Of a stretch of DNA of 64,000 nt, positions 1-11,484 are shown one piece after another. The position numbers and the translations under genes were made by a program. Origin of the DNA: Liolophura sinensis (taxonomy: Eukaryota > Mollusca > Polyplacophora > Chitonida > Chitonidae); contig NC_088307.1 in NCBI RefSeq assembly GCF_032854445.1, forward strand, positions 24,377,953-24,441,952, given 5' to 3'. Below the pieces are notes generated by a model, which saw nothing but the letters and a program-made list of their open reading frames with translations, made no database searches and was not told the origin of the DNA. How positions within the stretch are numbered: position 1 is the first letter of the stretch; each line of letters begins with the position of its first letter.

Positions 1-904
1 ATTTTAAACATTAGATTTGACCAAAAACGGCAACCTTTAAAAGCATTATGAAATAATAACAAAAAGACGCTAATGAAAAGTCTTACAGCCAGTCAGCTCA
101 AAACTTTTCCAAATAACAGCGCTCAGAGATTGGTAAAAGAAAAATATCATATACGAACCATTCAAATAACATAGGCCGGCAGGTATATAATGACTGAATA
201 ATTTTTACCAGGTGGCGTCAGTGTTTGGTATCTAACTTGAAAACTTTTAAAACTAGAATATTCTGACACCTTTGTCAAACTGTAGAGATTGAGAAGGTGT
301 ACATTCGGGATGTTTGTAGTCTAGGATCGAGGACCGCTGCAGGTGTTTAAAGTTAACTTTTACCTCATACACTTAGATCTTTAAGTCTATCCCATCTAAA
401 TAACATGGAGACTTTGTGTAAGATCACATGAAATTAATCACTGTAGAAGATAAAGTATTTTAATTCTGCAAGCCGTTGATCAATAGCAAATAAATTATTA
501 TTTTGCCCCTGTTTTTCTTGTACTCGATTGCTTATCAATCTCGGGTTCAAATCCAGGTTGCTGTTTAAATATAAGCATGGACATTTTTTCCGCACATTTT
601 AAATATAAGCATGGACATTTTTTCCGCACATTTTGGCCACCCTATTGCATTATTATTATTACATGTGCCATTAAAAGCATTTCTCACTGAAGCGGTTAAC
701 TAATTTTGGTGAAATTTAAAATTTAGATAGAACACGCTGGGTTAAATTAATGCCTTCCGCAAAAATTGTCTATACATCTGGAAAACTTTGGAAACGAACC
801 GATTACCGAATTTGTCATGACCAAAAGTTTTTGAATTTAAATAATATGAGTTTGCTTCATGATGTAATGCATCATTCTAATTAGGTGTCTGGTGTTATTT
901 TCCC
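1..904. other. No gene seen; short tandem duplication
   Basis: AT-rich sequence upstream of the lectin-PAN exons. It may be intron or 5' flank of that gene, since the lectin exon at 1812 needs an upstream exon ending in phase 1, but I found no convincing one. Positions 564-597 and 598-631 are two adjacent copies of a 34-bp unit. Confidence 0.5.
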
Positions 905-1002
905 GATTTCCCTCCCCTCGGGCTCTCTCTGATTTTCTTCCACCATAATGCTGGTGAAATATTCTTGACTGAATGGCGTAAAACACCAATCAAATAAATA
1001 AA
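905..1002 (+). mobile_element. SINE-A fragment, 3' part
   Basis: The 3' conserved part of the commonest SINE of the window (SINE-A): the block reading CACCATAATGCTGG followed by GGCGTAAAACACCAATCAAA and an AAATAAATAAA tail. The tRNA-like head is missing and the conserved block has a small deletion. Confidence 0.75.
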
Positions 1003-1811
1003 GTTGTTTTCCTTTTCAAAGGGTTATATATTTACTGTCCGTGTGTGTTAAATCGTTGAGCTGTGATAATAAATACAAAACTTGCAGGGACTCAAAAACT
1101 GTAAACATGGTGAAAGGTCGATTTATGGCTTTTATTACCATGTCAAACCCTTTGAACGTTGGGAGCCGTGTTGTATGATGCTTACATGGTTATAAAGGTA
1201 TATCATTTCACAGATTTGAATGAAATTTCAGCAAATATATGTCCTAGGTTTGGCGCAAAGAATTTGAATATTTTGAGTGAAGTGAGCCACGTGACATGAC
1301 GGTTATATTGATTACATATATTTAAAAAATGAACTACTAAAGCGTTCAGTTTGAAACTGAGTACACGCGAACAACGATCCACCAAGGCATACTTTTCGAA
1401 TTTCGGAATTTTGAAAGTGCATAGCAGCAAATTTTTCTCCCAAAACGCCTATGACATGAGAACGTGACTTTAAGAGGTTTGAAGGAAGACAGCTCAAACA
1501 GAAGTACAAGTACGTTGGGTGAAATGGCACCTTCCTGTCACTAAGGTTGATGCTTTCTCTTTACTCATCGTAGCCTAGATTAACTGAACATGTGAAACCG
1601 GGACCAGATGTCTACACGCCTCAAGGTCGCCTTTGTAGTATCATTGCCTGGCCACATCATCCGATATGATATTGATGTATGTAGACTTATACTTTTCTTC
1701 CTAAAAATAAAAGATTGAGTGTTTTGATCCGTGTTTAACGTTAAACTCAACAAAGATTCAAACATCGTTTTGTTGTTGTTGGTGGTGGTGTTGGCGATGT
1801 TGTTGTTACAG

Positions 1812-1997
1812 GCAATATGTTCTCCTGGGATGATGGTACCCCGGTCCGAGAAGAACTGTGGGCTGTCGGTGAGCCCAAAAACAGTTCGCCAGATGATAAA
1901 TACGTCAGCATAACGAAGGTACCTTGGACTAAAAGGGACATCTATTCGCTCGATGACGTAGGCCTGAAAGAGCAGTACATGATTGCCTGTGAGAAGG
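1812..1997 (+). CDS. Exon: C-terminal half of C-type lectin-like domain
   Basis: Preceded by TTGTTGTTACAG. The frame reads SWDDGTPV, then LWAVGEPKNSSPDDKYV and ends YMIACEKG. This matches the lectin-fold order W-x-DG, W-x3-GEP, and the closing Cys of an 'F-I-C-E' type strand. The residue pair WT-K-R-D stands where canonical lectins have WND followed by a Cys; that Cys is absent, so the usual second disulfide and the WND calcium site look lost. N-linked glycosylation is possible at NSS. Confidence 0.7.
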
Positions 1998-4488
1998 GTT
2001 AGTATGCTTATAACAAGTTAGTGTGCTTATAGCGAGTTAACATACTCAGTTCTGTTGAAATGAAATTGAAAACTGTGGAAGAATTTATTGATGAATTTGC
2101 CTGGTTGCCATACTCACAAATGTTTCACCCATAGCCAAAGACACCGCTTCTACCCGGGTACCTTACAAATACCGGTACGAAACTAAAGTGGTAGTCGGGC
2201 CATAAAGATGTTAAACTTTGAAATTACGTCTCATGTGGCCTCAGACTGTAATCAATTTCTTTGCCCTTATACGTATTTCCGTTCAGTACCTCAAGCCCAC
2301 TTAGCCCACTGTTGAGCGGCCCGAGGGCATCACCGGTCAAATGTTTCGATATGTGACGATGGCAGAACAGGGCCTGGTATGGCGAGGAGCGGAATCGGCT
2401 CCATCCCAAGGATTTGTGCATCTCAAGGAGCCAAATCGACCATAGATGTGGTTGTGATTGACAGCTGCTCACACCTGCGTTTTCTCATTTCTGTTTTACT
2501 CCCCTTTTTGCTGTTCTATGACAAGCGTGTGAGTTAGAAAGATCCACGATAAACTGAAGTGAATCTATAACCATCTCTGCGATGTATACGTCATAAAATT
2601 GGAAAATGGTAGTCTATCGCGTCACACACTGAAATACTTGTTGTGGGGAGGGAATGGGGGGAAAACTGCATCACAAATGAAACTAAAGGATAAACGATCA
2701 CATGTACTGTCAACGTATTCATTTATTTGATTGGGGTTTTACGGGGAACTCAAGAATATTTCACTTACACGACGGCGGCCAGAATTATGGTGGGAGGAAA
2801 CCGGGCATGGCCCGGGGAAGCCCACGATCATTCGCAGCTTGCTGCAAGACCTTCCCAGGTACGTCCGGAGAGGAACCAGCATGTGCTGGATTTGAACTCA
2901 CAGCGACACCATTGGTGAAAGGCACCTGGGTCATTCCCTAACCCCCTCGGCCACGAGGTCCAGTTGTGCTGGGATTTTAAAATTTGCATTTTCTTATTGT
3001 ATCTCTCTGGGGCCGATTCTCCGCGTTATTATACCAGATCCTTTCGTTTTCACCTGTCCAGCATTGCACATCTTTATAACAAATTAAAGGTTCTCTTTCG
3101 ATTCGCTGCTGTAGGACCCTTGACTGAACTGAATACTGTCGGTAATTCGAACAAGTTACAATTTAGTGTTAATTAGGCCATCCAAGGAAAACTCTCCGCA
3201 CATATCTTCACCCACACGTTGTTTTCTAAATGTGTGGCTTTTAAGTCAAGTCTGCCTTGTCCACTTAAGACAAGCACTGTGATAGTCGCAGCAGCGTTTC
3301 GCTCTGACACTTTATTCGCCGAAAGGTGCTATATGTTTCTGAACTGGACTCGAATTACCAACCAAAAATGTCAGATTCATTCCCGAAGAGATTACGGGAT
3401 GACCTCCGGTATAGCGCGAAAGCTGTATAGCAGGGCTTCTAGATCCTTTAACCCACAATCACCTATCTCCATTTTCGGCTAATTAGCTTTGATTAGACAT
3501 ACCTTTGGAGAAGAGATGCAAACAAAGTGTTGTCAAACTGACGTCACTCGAAGCCTCATCACTACTTGATACATTGTACCGACTCGACAAGAATTTAAAG
3601 GTTTTATCAATGAACCTCATACCTGCAGTTTAGAGATATTTTCAAACCAAGCATGTACCAAAACTGACTGGCCGATAGCAAAACACTTTACATTCATAAA
3701 TACACAAACTTACATACTCTTACGAAAAACAGAAGTGATATAACAAGGTCATTTTCGCTAATAAGATTTTTGTCGTCAGTCTTAATCGTACGTCCTAAGT
3801 CGTAAGTTTTACCCAGTTGATAAACTATAAGGCATAGGATGTATTGTTTTGTGAAACAGTCGTAAGCTTTAACTTAGGACCAGAGATTCGAATTTAGTTA
3901 AATGGAAGTCTGATTCTGGAAAGCTATAGCCGCCATTAAGGGGGATATGCGTGACTGTATATGCCTACGTTAATTTCGTCGCCGATGAATGCTTAACTTT
4001 CTTTTTAATCGTCCGTTTTACCAGTCGGCACACAATGTAGGTATTATTTTTCGTGAAACTGTCCTATGTCGTAAGCTTGAACTTAGGACCAGAGTTGGGA
4101 CTTACGACTGATTTCAAAAGACTGTCGCCATTGTGAGGGAGCATCTTTGACTGTAATTGCTACCGTTATAATTTCGTCCATGACAAATGCTGAACTTCCT
4201 TTCTTTTTATGATTTCTTTTCTTAGACGACCTTGAAATGGGGGGCTCAAAGAAAAGGATGCTGTTTTGGAGCTTGGTAGACAAGGATGTGATTTACCGTG
4301 ATCACGTGACCACTACTGTCAGGGACGTAGACACCGTGATGGAGTGTATCGTACATTGCCAGAACTCCCGTGACTGTAACTCTGTCTTGTACCTTGCCGA
4401 TCAGACCACCTGTTATTACCACTTCCGAAAACTCGGAGCTTTTACTGGACAGTCATCTCCACTTCCAGGAGCTGTCTTCTACCAATAG
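1812..4488 (+). CDS. C-type lectin-like plus PAN/apple domain protein, last two exons
   Basis: Partial spliced gene; only its 3' end lies here. Exon 1812-1997 encodes the C-terminal half of a C-type lectin-like domain and exon 4226-4488 a PAN/apple-type module ending in a stop. The exons join in phase 1 (G plus AC gives Asp), with GT donor GTTAGT at 1998 and acceptor TTCTTTTCTTAG ending at 4225. Such modular proteins are normally secreted or membrane-attached and bind carbohydrate or protein; no signal peptide or membrane segment is visible because the 5' exons are missing. The PAN module runs almost to the C-terminus (VFYQ-stop). The intron holds a SINE-A and a tandem duplication just before the acceptor. 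The upstream exon, ending in phase 1, was not found between 1 and 1811. Confidence 0.7.
2003..2715. other. Intron sequence, nothing recognised
   Basis: Part of the intron between the lectin and PAN exons. I see no repeat family or coding signal that I can name. Confidence 0.5.
2721..2961 (-). mobile_element. SINE-A, near full length
   Basis: tRNA-derived SINE on the minus strand. The head (right end, complement of CCTCGGCCACGAGGTCC) contains a box A-like segment and a box B-like GAGTTCAAATCCAGCA. The conserved body and the AAATAAAT tail lie to the left. It lies in the lectin-PAN intron. Confidence 0.8.
3836..4205 (+). repeat. Tandem duplication of about 200 bp before the PAN exon
   Basis: Two diverged copies, about 3836-4010 and 4036-4205, offset by about 209 bp. 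Both carry CGTAAGCTT followed by AACTTAGGACCAGAG, and both end in an ATGCT-AACTT pyrimidine stretch. The second copy runs into the real 3' splice site of the PAN exon. Confidence 0.7.
4226..4488 (+). CDS. Exon: PAN/apple domain and C-terminus
   Basis: Acceptor TTCTTTTCTTAG ends at 4225 and the stop is at 4486-4488. The module shows the PAN pattern: a strand near its start (LFWSLVDKDVIY), a helix with the signature ECIVHCQNSRDC (C-x3-C-x5-C), then the NSVLY strand and a fourth Cys in TTCYYHF. It ends soon after (PGAVFYQ), so the PAN module is probably C-terminal in the protein. Confidence 0.7.
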
Positions 4489-5174
4489 TTTCCTCCATGG
4501 TCACAACGCAGTCGCACAAGTGGGTTCCGGTCTCAATTTGTGAAGGGTAAAGGATGTCAAGTGCCTAATGGTGTATTACGTCTAATCTTGTAAAACGTGT
4601 AATCATGGTTACTTTTCAAGTATAAAAAATGGACACTATGTGGATATCAATGATGGTATTTTTTTCAGTCCCCTAATTCAGTGACATTACTGGAATATTT
4701 TTCTGCTATTCACGTCCATACGTAGCCTACAGAGGAATGGGTTCAAAACATCCGATGTCCTATCCGATTGTAACGTCATGATGTTACAGAGAGATTGAAC
4801 ATTTCTAACCAATCTGTGGGACATCCGGTTGACCTGCTTATAACAACATTGATTATGATTGGTCACATTGTTCTTAATTGACGGTTAGGAAAAATCTAAT
4901 CGTGTAATTTTCCGAATTTATAGAAAAATCGGAATTCAGCAACATTGAACTTACCGGTTGACGCAGGAAACGTTCCCTAGCTATTTAGTCACCGAAAACT
5001 TATACAATTTGTATTAACGCAACCGGCACGGAACAAATTCCCTGACAACGTAAATGGCAACTCAAGCATTCTGAAAATCTGAAAAATACATGCGATGAGA
5101 AAATTACGTGAAATGAAGATAAAGTGTTTTCATTTAATGAAAATCGTGGTTTTTGTTCAATTATTTATATAAAT

Positions 5175-5320
5175 ATCTGATGCCTGGTGTCATATTTGGT
5201 GTCAAGCCTAATGGAATGTGTAGTGTCATGTCTGATGTCATGTTTGTTGTCAAGTCTGTTATCATGCCCTGCACAATGTCTTGTCTGAAATCATGTCTGT
5301 CTTCAGTGGGATTTAGCAGC
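5175..5320. repeat. Degenerate 14-bp minisatellite
   Basis: Repeated TGTCTGATGTCATG-like units (for example GTGTCATGTCTGATGTCATG). The complementary unit forms a second array at 46895-47040, so the two arrays are related and in opposite orientation. Confidence 0.65.
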
Positions 5321-5807
5321 TGCACAGCAATGCAGCTGTCCAGTTCAAGAGGCGTCGTCTGAAAAATATGACCGAAAAAAAGATTTTAAAAAAGAGAAAT
5401 TTCAACCCGACACAACCATCAGATAAACTGTTCCAGCTGATTACATCTTCAGTTCCAATCGTGTTGAACTTATTAACTCTTGAACATGGCGGTCGTCTGG
5501 ATTATGGGTGGTGGAAACTGGACAGAATTCCGCCGTTATACTGGCTATTTTCCTCTTCCATTTGCATATGAGCGGCTTCCGGGCACAATAAATGTTACGT
5601 GACTGCTCAATGGGGAGAGCGTTCGCCATATTTGACATATCTGACAAGGGAACATGTTTGACACAATCAAAAATAGAAGTATGTCATTGTGGTGGGAGTT
5701 TTTATTCTCGTATTTTAACGACTTATCCGTTGATGAGAACAAAGAGCAGTTCAATCCAAAACCGAAACTTTGTGATGGATCTTTATATCTGTAATAAAAC
5801 AAATCAA

Positions 5808-5958
5808 TGCTGACTCCCTCTGCGGCCGTATCTGGGAAGGCCTGCAGCAACCTGTGGATGGTCGTGTGTTTCCCCATCCACCATAATACTGGCCGCCGTG
5901 GTATAAGTGAAATATTCTTGAGGTACGGCGTAAAACACCAATCAAATAAATAATAAAT
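5808..5958 (+). mobile_element. SINE-A, 5'-truncated
   Basis: Conserved body from CTCTGCGGCCGTA through CACCATAATACTGG to the tail AAATAAATAATAAA; no tRNA-like head. Confidence 0.8.
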
Positions 5959-5959
5959 A

Positions 5960-6600
5960 CTTGAAAATAAAATAAATCAGCACTTGGTGTACGGTCCCAT
6001 TCATATATTCAACACACAATTTGTAAGACGAAACAAAATCTGCCTCCCCCCCCCCTCCACCTCCACAACCAAGGAAAAAAAACAAACAAAAAAAACCGAA
6101 GAGATGTTAGCCCATGTATTTACAAACAAGACAGTGGGGCCATCGTTAGTACCGATGGTGTTTCAGATAACCTATTTTATCGGCTGCACCTGTTATACAT
6201 AACTTCATACAAGGGGAAAGCCTCGTGTCATTCCATAGAACAGATCTGTTGGTGTGAGCGGGCTGGTAATCACTCATGCACCTTGGTCTAGCACGAGCTT
6301 GCTTGACACATGATCAGTGGAATCATTCCATTCTTCCCACAGAGGGCGTTAAAAAATTTACGAAGCGTGCACAGGATGTCATCAGGAGAAGCACTCATGT
6401 TACTGTCATGAATATTCACTATATATGGCATGTAGGTTATTCCACTGTTGCAAATTTCAGTCTGAATAAAAACCGAACTGAAACACTGCCAAATACGACA
6501 CGTCAAACCTTTAATAAATTTTTCAAGTATCTGTTTACGTTCGCATGGTTGATGTGTTTTTCTCGGCAAGGATCCTTTATGCAGTATCTGGCAACTACTA
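5960..6600. other. No gene seen
   Basis: Unique-looking sequence with a C-run near 6040. Open frames on both strands here show no domain or composition that argues for coding. Confidence 0.4.
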
Positions 6601-6784
6601 GAGGAGTTGTTTCCTGCCGTCCTCCTTAGCCGAGATGTCTAGCGCGCCATCGCGACGCAGTGACACAGGAGATACATTTTCTCGGTGCATCTGCATACCG
6701 CGCCGAATAACAGAGCACATGCCTCCCACCATCACCACGCCGAGCTCACATGTCTCCACCACAATGCCACACACCTGCTTCACC

Positions 6785-7075
6785 ATAGATCTTTACTCTT
6801 CACGTAGTCTGTCATTCTCCGATCCCTGCCTAAAGACAGATCTAAGACAGATCCGGCAAAGTGGCCACCAGGCGCGTTAGACAAAATCACAAACGTCATC
6901 GGTGAGCTCACGGACGCTGCTGCCGTGTTTTCAACACGCCGTTCGGTCTGTCATTCTCCAACCCGTGCTCCTTGCCACGCCACACCAACATATTCTTCAG
7001 CTATATACAGATGAGGAAAAGTGGCCGCCTGGCGCGTTAGACAATGTCACAAACATCACGGGCGAGTGGTTGGAC
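6785..7075. repeat. Imperfect direct duplication
   Basis: CTGTCATTCTCC recurs at 6809 and 6948, and GGCGCGTTAGACAA at 6871 and 7031, within related contexts (AAAGTGGCC before, TCACAAAC after). The copies differ by indels. Confidence 0.6.
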
Positions 7076-7159
7076 CCCGGGTTCTTATCTTCCACCGTTC
7101 GCGGTGATCTCAGTCCATCAACAAAATTAATCTCCGACTTGGCCTCCAATAAGTCAGGA

Positions 7160-8520
7160 CTTATTTATTTGTTGTTTTTTTTTGTTTTATTTTTTTTTTT
7201 AAATTTTACATACAAACAAATTGAATACTTTATAAAATGATACAGTAACGATACAAAACAAAACAAAGCATTTAACGCGTAACCTGATTCCAAATTTAAC
7301 TACGACAATCATTCAGCTTCATGGAACTTGTCAGTCTCAAGTACCAGACACGGAAAGCTCTAGTACCGGCTAACTTTACATTTAACGCTGATTACAAAAT
7401 ACAAAACTACTAATACAGAAAAAAAACAACGCACCTATGAGTATAACATGATTCCAAGGCAAGTGCCACAATCTCAATGCGCAATAAAACGCTTCATTAC
7501 AAAAGGGACAGTTGTGGCCCTCCAACTGTGCTACGCAAAACCCACAAATGGCCGCGGAAACATAGGAAACATCTATCCGACGGCCGCGTGTAACAGATCC
7601 GACACTGTCTCGGGGGGATGGGTTCATGATCCGTCGACCTGGTTGACGGTGGTGCCGTCACCCCATCCAGGGTGGGTACCCGGTCACTCTGGTGTTATTC
7701 ACCGCTACTGCTGCTGCTGACGGCACGTGTGGTTCATCACGGGCCACCATGGCCTGCTGTGGCCTCAGTTTCACCCCGCCCCGCATCTTTCTTTCCCTGG
7801 AGATCCACCTGTACCGGCCACGACCCACGCCAACTGGTCTCTGAGGTAATGTGAATACCTGAACCACCCTGAGGGGTGACGGTTGGGATCTCCGGCCTCT
7901 TGGCGTGGATCGGCCTCTTACCCACCATCCCACTGTCTTGCTGGGGTGGGAGGGCTTGTGCTGAGTGATCTGGGTGATAGGGGTCGGTATGCCTCGTCTC
8001 ACTCATCCCGGTGTTTGTGTCATGCCTGACTCACCTCTATTGGTGGAGTAGAGGGACTCCGTGATCTCACTATCCCCTTGTGATAATAGTCTCTCGCTTG
8101 GCGGAGTAAGAGACCTTCGAGTATATTCGGTGGGCGAGATGGTCGGCGTACCATCTCGGGCGAGTCGGGTATCACAATAACGTTGCGCTGGTTTGACGCC
8201 GGCCCTCTCCTCCCCGTCCCACCTAGGTTTGGACTCCTCGGGTGTAATAGCCCGGATCTCCCACGGCCCAGTTGACGGCCACTGAACACTAGCTGTAGCG
8301 CTACCTAACTTATGGTTGGTGACAGTCTCATCTCTCCCACTGCCGTGTGGGCTCGTCATCTTCACCCGCTGCGGGGGAATACAGCGCGTGTCTCGAGAGG
8401 GAGAATAGGGCACCACGGTGAGTATTCCCCTTGGAGGGAGGAGGGATGAACAGCATTCCTTCCTAGCACTCCCCATCAAATTCAGTGTCGTCCCAATCTC
8501 AACTGGATAAATATACATTA
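7160..8520 (-). other. GC-rich coding-like island of unknown identity with A-rich 3' end
   Basis: On the minus strand several long open frames follow one another: 8518-8003 (171 codons), overlapping frames at 8006-7737 and 8002-7658, and 7627-7382. They are rich in Pro, Ser, Thr and Arg. The last contains CGFC, then GHNCPFC, a possible C-x2-C, H-x-C-x2-C metal-binding knuckle. About 180 bp beyond its end lies an A-rich stretch (complement of 7163-7203), the arrangement of a retroposed sequence with an A-rich tail. I recognise no family. It is more GC-rich than its surroundings and looks decayed. It could equally be the remnant of a host exon cluster. No function is proposed. Confidence 0.35.
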
Positions 8521-8821
8521 CACCACCTTTATTAATGAAGCACTAGGTTAAGCAAATCGAAATCAAATCCGACATACAGAATGATTTTATGCCACGCTTA
8601 GAATAAAAACGATTTAGCGCTAAGAGATAGTGTTCGCTAGAGATAATGGAGTCACAGGCACAACGACCTTGGAAAAATAGGGACGGTCAATGAAAGACAG
8701 CAAAGTTCTTCTACTTAACTAGGTCCACGTGAGTGCAAGTTTTTTGTCAACTGTTGGCAAGACTTATATCGATACCGTGATAACAAGCCTGTCATGAAAA
8801 AATACAAAATGACACCGAAAA

Positions 8822-8888
8822 TGTACATGTTCTTTCCGATGCCTAAGTGTACTTATGGTATACTTAGGCATCGAAAAGAACATGTACA
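8822..8888. repeat. Near-perfect hairpin (27-bp arms, 13-nt loop)
   Basis: The arm at 8822-8848 (begins TGTACATGTTC) pairs with 8862-8888 (ends GAACATGTACA) at 26 of 27 positions, leaving a 13-nt loop. The size, about 67 nt, is that of a short foldback element or a small-RNA precursor; the near-perfect stem is compatible with a young inverted duplication. Confidence 0.85.
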
Positions 8889-8889
8889 G

Positions 8890-9265
8890 TTTGGTAATCC
8901 AGACAGCAAGCCTTAAACAGAGACGTAGGGTGTTTACGAAGTAACGGAGACACACATCCCAACACTTCCAAAAAAAAAAAAAAACAATTGTCAAAGTCAA
9001 CTAAAAAGAACAGATTTACCACACATAACCTGGCGCACAGGAGATACAGATTTGGTGAAAAAAAAAAACAGTTTTAATTCAAAGCTGCCACACTCGCCAA
9101 TGGAAAAAAAAAGGACTTTCACTTCACATGTAGATTCCATAAGGGGCGTCTATAAATGGCATATTTATCCGCAGAAAAGTACAAGTTTTCACCAAGAGCT
9201 CCGGTTTACCTGCCCTGAAACGTAATCGTCGTCATTCACATGAAGTAAAACAATCTTGTAGACAC
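8890..9265. other. No gene seen
   Basis: A-runs and unique-looking sequence between the hairpin and an R2 copy. Confidence 0.4.
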
Positions 9266-9267
9266 AA

Positions 9268-9770
9268 CTTTAATATAAGACACCATAGCATGGAGAGCAA
9301 AACCTGAGCAGCGACGATAGTATGACATTTGGTTAATGGTTACACCAGAAGCTTGCCAGTTTAACTCAGTTGGGATATTATTTGAACTGTTTATGTAAAT
9401 GCATAAATTTATTTATTTATTTGATTGGTGTTTTATGCCCTACTCAAGAATATTTCACTTGTACGACGGCAGCCAGAATTATGGTTGGAGGAAACCGGGT
9501 AGAGCCCGGGCGAAACCCACGACCATCCGCATGTTGCTGGAAGACCTTCACACGTACGGCCAGAGAGGAAGCCAACATGAGCTGGACTTGAACAGCATAT
9601 CTGTTCTGATACAGAAGAAATGCATAAATTAGTGTCACGTCTAAAGCAGAATTAGGTAACAAAATCCAGCCATGGTAACTGCAATTTGTTAGACACCCAA
9701 AGGTCTAAGATTACTAAATATACTGCATTGTCAGTACACTTAATAATCACATAAAAACAACAGAAAACCC
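9268..9770 (+). repeat. R2 repeat copy, split by a SINE-A
   Basis: Matches the R2 copy at 41345-41690: CATGGAGAGCAAAACC and GAGCAGCGACGAT near the left, TTATGTAAATGCATAAA in the middle, then GCAGAATTAGGTAA and ACTGCAATTTGTTAGAC to the right. A SINE-A sits inside it at 9410-9617. Confidence 0.75.
9410..9617 (-). mobile_element. SINE-A inserted in R2, with 13-bp target duplication
   Basis: Minus-strand SINE-A, truncated before the tRNA-like head. AAATGCATAAATT stands on both sides (9397-9409 and 9618-9630). The R2 copy at 41345-41690 carries the same site uninterrupted near 41515-41527, a paralogous empty site. Confidence 0.9.
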
Positions 9771-10189
9771 CAAACGAAGACGAATAAATGAATGAACCAA
9801 ACCAGGCATGGACGTTTTCTGACTTTACCTCTTTATTCGCCAGAAATATAACACCGTATTTCCCTCTTATATATGAATAATGCTGATATATACATACGTG
9901 GGTGTTTGTGTATATACATGTATTCACAATAAGTTATTTCACAACTATATACAAAATATGCCAGCGTTGAAGAAAAAGGATTTAATAGCAAAGAAGGAAG
10001 TCGCTCCCATGCTTTGTTACTGTATATGACTATATAGTCCACCACCTTTGAGAAGGCCTTCAGCATAAGCGCCATAAAAAACACTAAACTTTATCGAACC
10101 TTCAAGTTTGTCATGCAGAGGTTATGAGTGGGGAGGTACATGAATGTCACAGGAGATGTGCACTATGCGTATGAAGTTGTTCACATTAT

Positions 10190-10600
10190 TGTTATTACGT
10201 CATGTTAATTTTGCACAATAATAATGTTCATATTATTAATGGCATACATGTCAGTGTGTATATTGTTAATGGCATACATGTCAGTGTGTATATTGTTAAT
10301 GGCATACATATGTCAATGTTCATATTGTTAATGTTGTACCCATGTTAATGCTGACATTATTTATTTATATTATTTATTTTTATTGATGTTTTACGCCGTT
10401 CCCAAGAATATTTCACTTATACCACGGCGGCCAGCATTATGGTCGGAGGAAACCGGGCAGAGCCCGTGGCTGACATTATCAATGTTGTACACATAATGTT
10501 CACATTCCTTATACTGTCCACAGCTTACAAAGTTTAAGCTGTACACAGAATAATGCTCACATTATTAACAGTGGACATATGTTAATGTATGTACACTTTA
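10190..10600. repeat. Degenerate 30-bp minisatellite split by a SINE-A
   Basis: Units such as TTAATGGCATACATGTCAGT repeat two to three times at 10235-10320. Looser TGTTAATG / ACATAATGTTCACATT units continue to about 10580, on both sides of the SINE at 10361-10468. Confidence 0.7.
10361..10468 (-). mobile_element. SINE-A, 5'-truncated, with target duplication
   Basis: Tail and conserved body only. GCTGACATTAT is repeated at 10350-10360 and 10469-10479. Confidence 0.85.
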
Positions 10601-10794
10601 GTTTTGATAGAATTTACTGCCATTATTATTTACTATAGCTATGCATATTTATACAGATTACAAGAAAATTTCCTTCGCATCACAATTGAAATTGCTTTTA
10701 ATAAAATGCATATACAGGGGATAACACTTGAGGATATCCAATTATCAATTACCGCTAAAAACCATATTGCTTACATCACATCGGCAGCTCTACG

Positions 10795-11150
10795 ATCTCT
10801 TTACAACGCTGATACCACTGGACAAGCTTCGTCTTTGAAGTCTGTTTAGGCTTAGCCTCATCGCCAGTATCCTCCCGCCGACCTATACTCAGCATTCGTC
10901 GATAAAACTGTTTCAGGTGTCCCTTAGAATCATATACTTTAGACACAGAGAATGTATGTGTATGAAGTATAAACAACGGTTGAGACAGAGCATTTTTTCG
11001 GACATCTCCTGCCTCATCACCGAGGCCCACTGGCCTTGACCACCGAGGCCCAGTGTCTTTAGCGTTGCGCAAGATTTCTGAATAAAATTTATTAGTTTAG
11101 TGGTGGCAGTGATGTATATTGAACGTAGAGACCGGCGCATGCGCTGTAAA
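10795..11150. repeat. R1 repeat, copy 1
   Basis: Shares ACAAGCTT, CAGCATTC, AAAACTGTTTCAGG, GGTTGAGACAGAG, CTGCCTCATCACCG and the closing GGCGCATGCGCT with copies at 40685-41060 and 49850-50890. It contains GTTTAGGCTTAGCC, the empty-site equivalent of a transposon insertion in copy 3. Confidence 0.7.
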
Positions 11151-11484
11151 GAGCATAAATAAAATCTGAAAATGTATAGATATGTATTTAAGTACATACA
11201 TAAACTCTTTGCCAGGCTATCATTCCATCATAGGCTCAGTACAATACACGATTGTGTATACTGTGCATTTAGTGTTTACATAGGTTTCAATATTAATACA
11301 TAGTTTCCTGAACTTGGGAAAATCATACATGATATGTAACTACATATAAATAAAGGGAATGTTTACTTATATCATAACTTGAACGCTGATCTTAAGGAAC
11401 CAGACTGAGAGTTTTCTTCACACACCAATTCAAAATATAGGCTAAGAAATAGCCTTTATGACAAAGCACCTATGACAAAAACTT

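Noticed and set aside
8003-8518. 171-codon minus-strand frame as a host gene
   Set aside because: No domain, no splice context, and the neighbouring frames and A-rich end suggest a decayed inserted sequence; kept only as an unidentified island.
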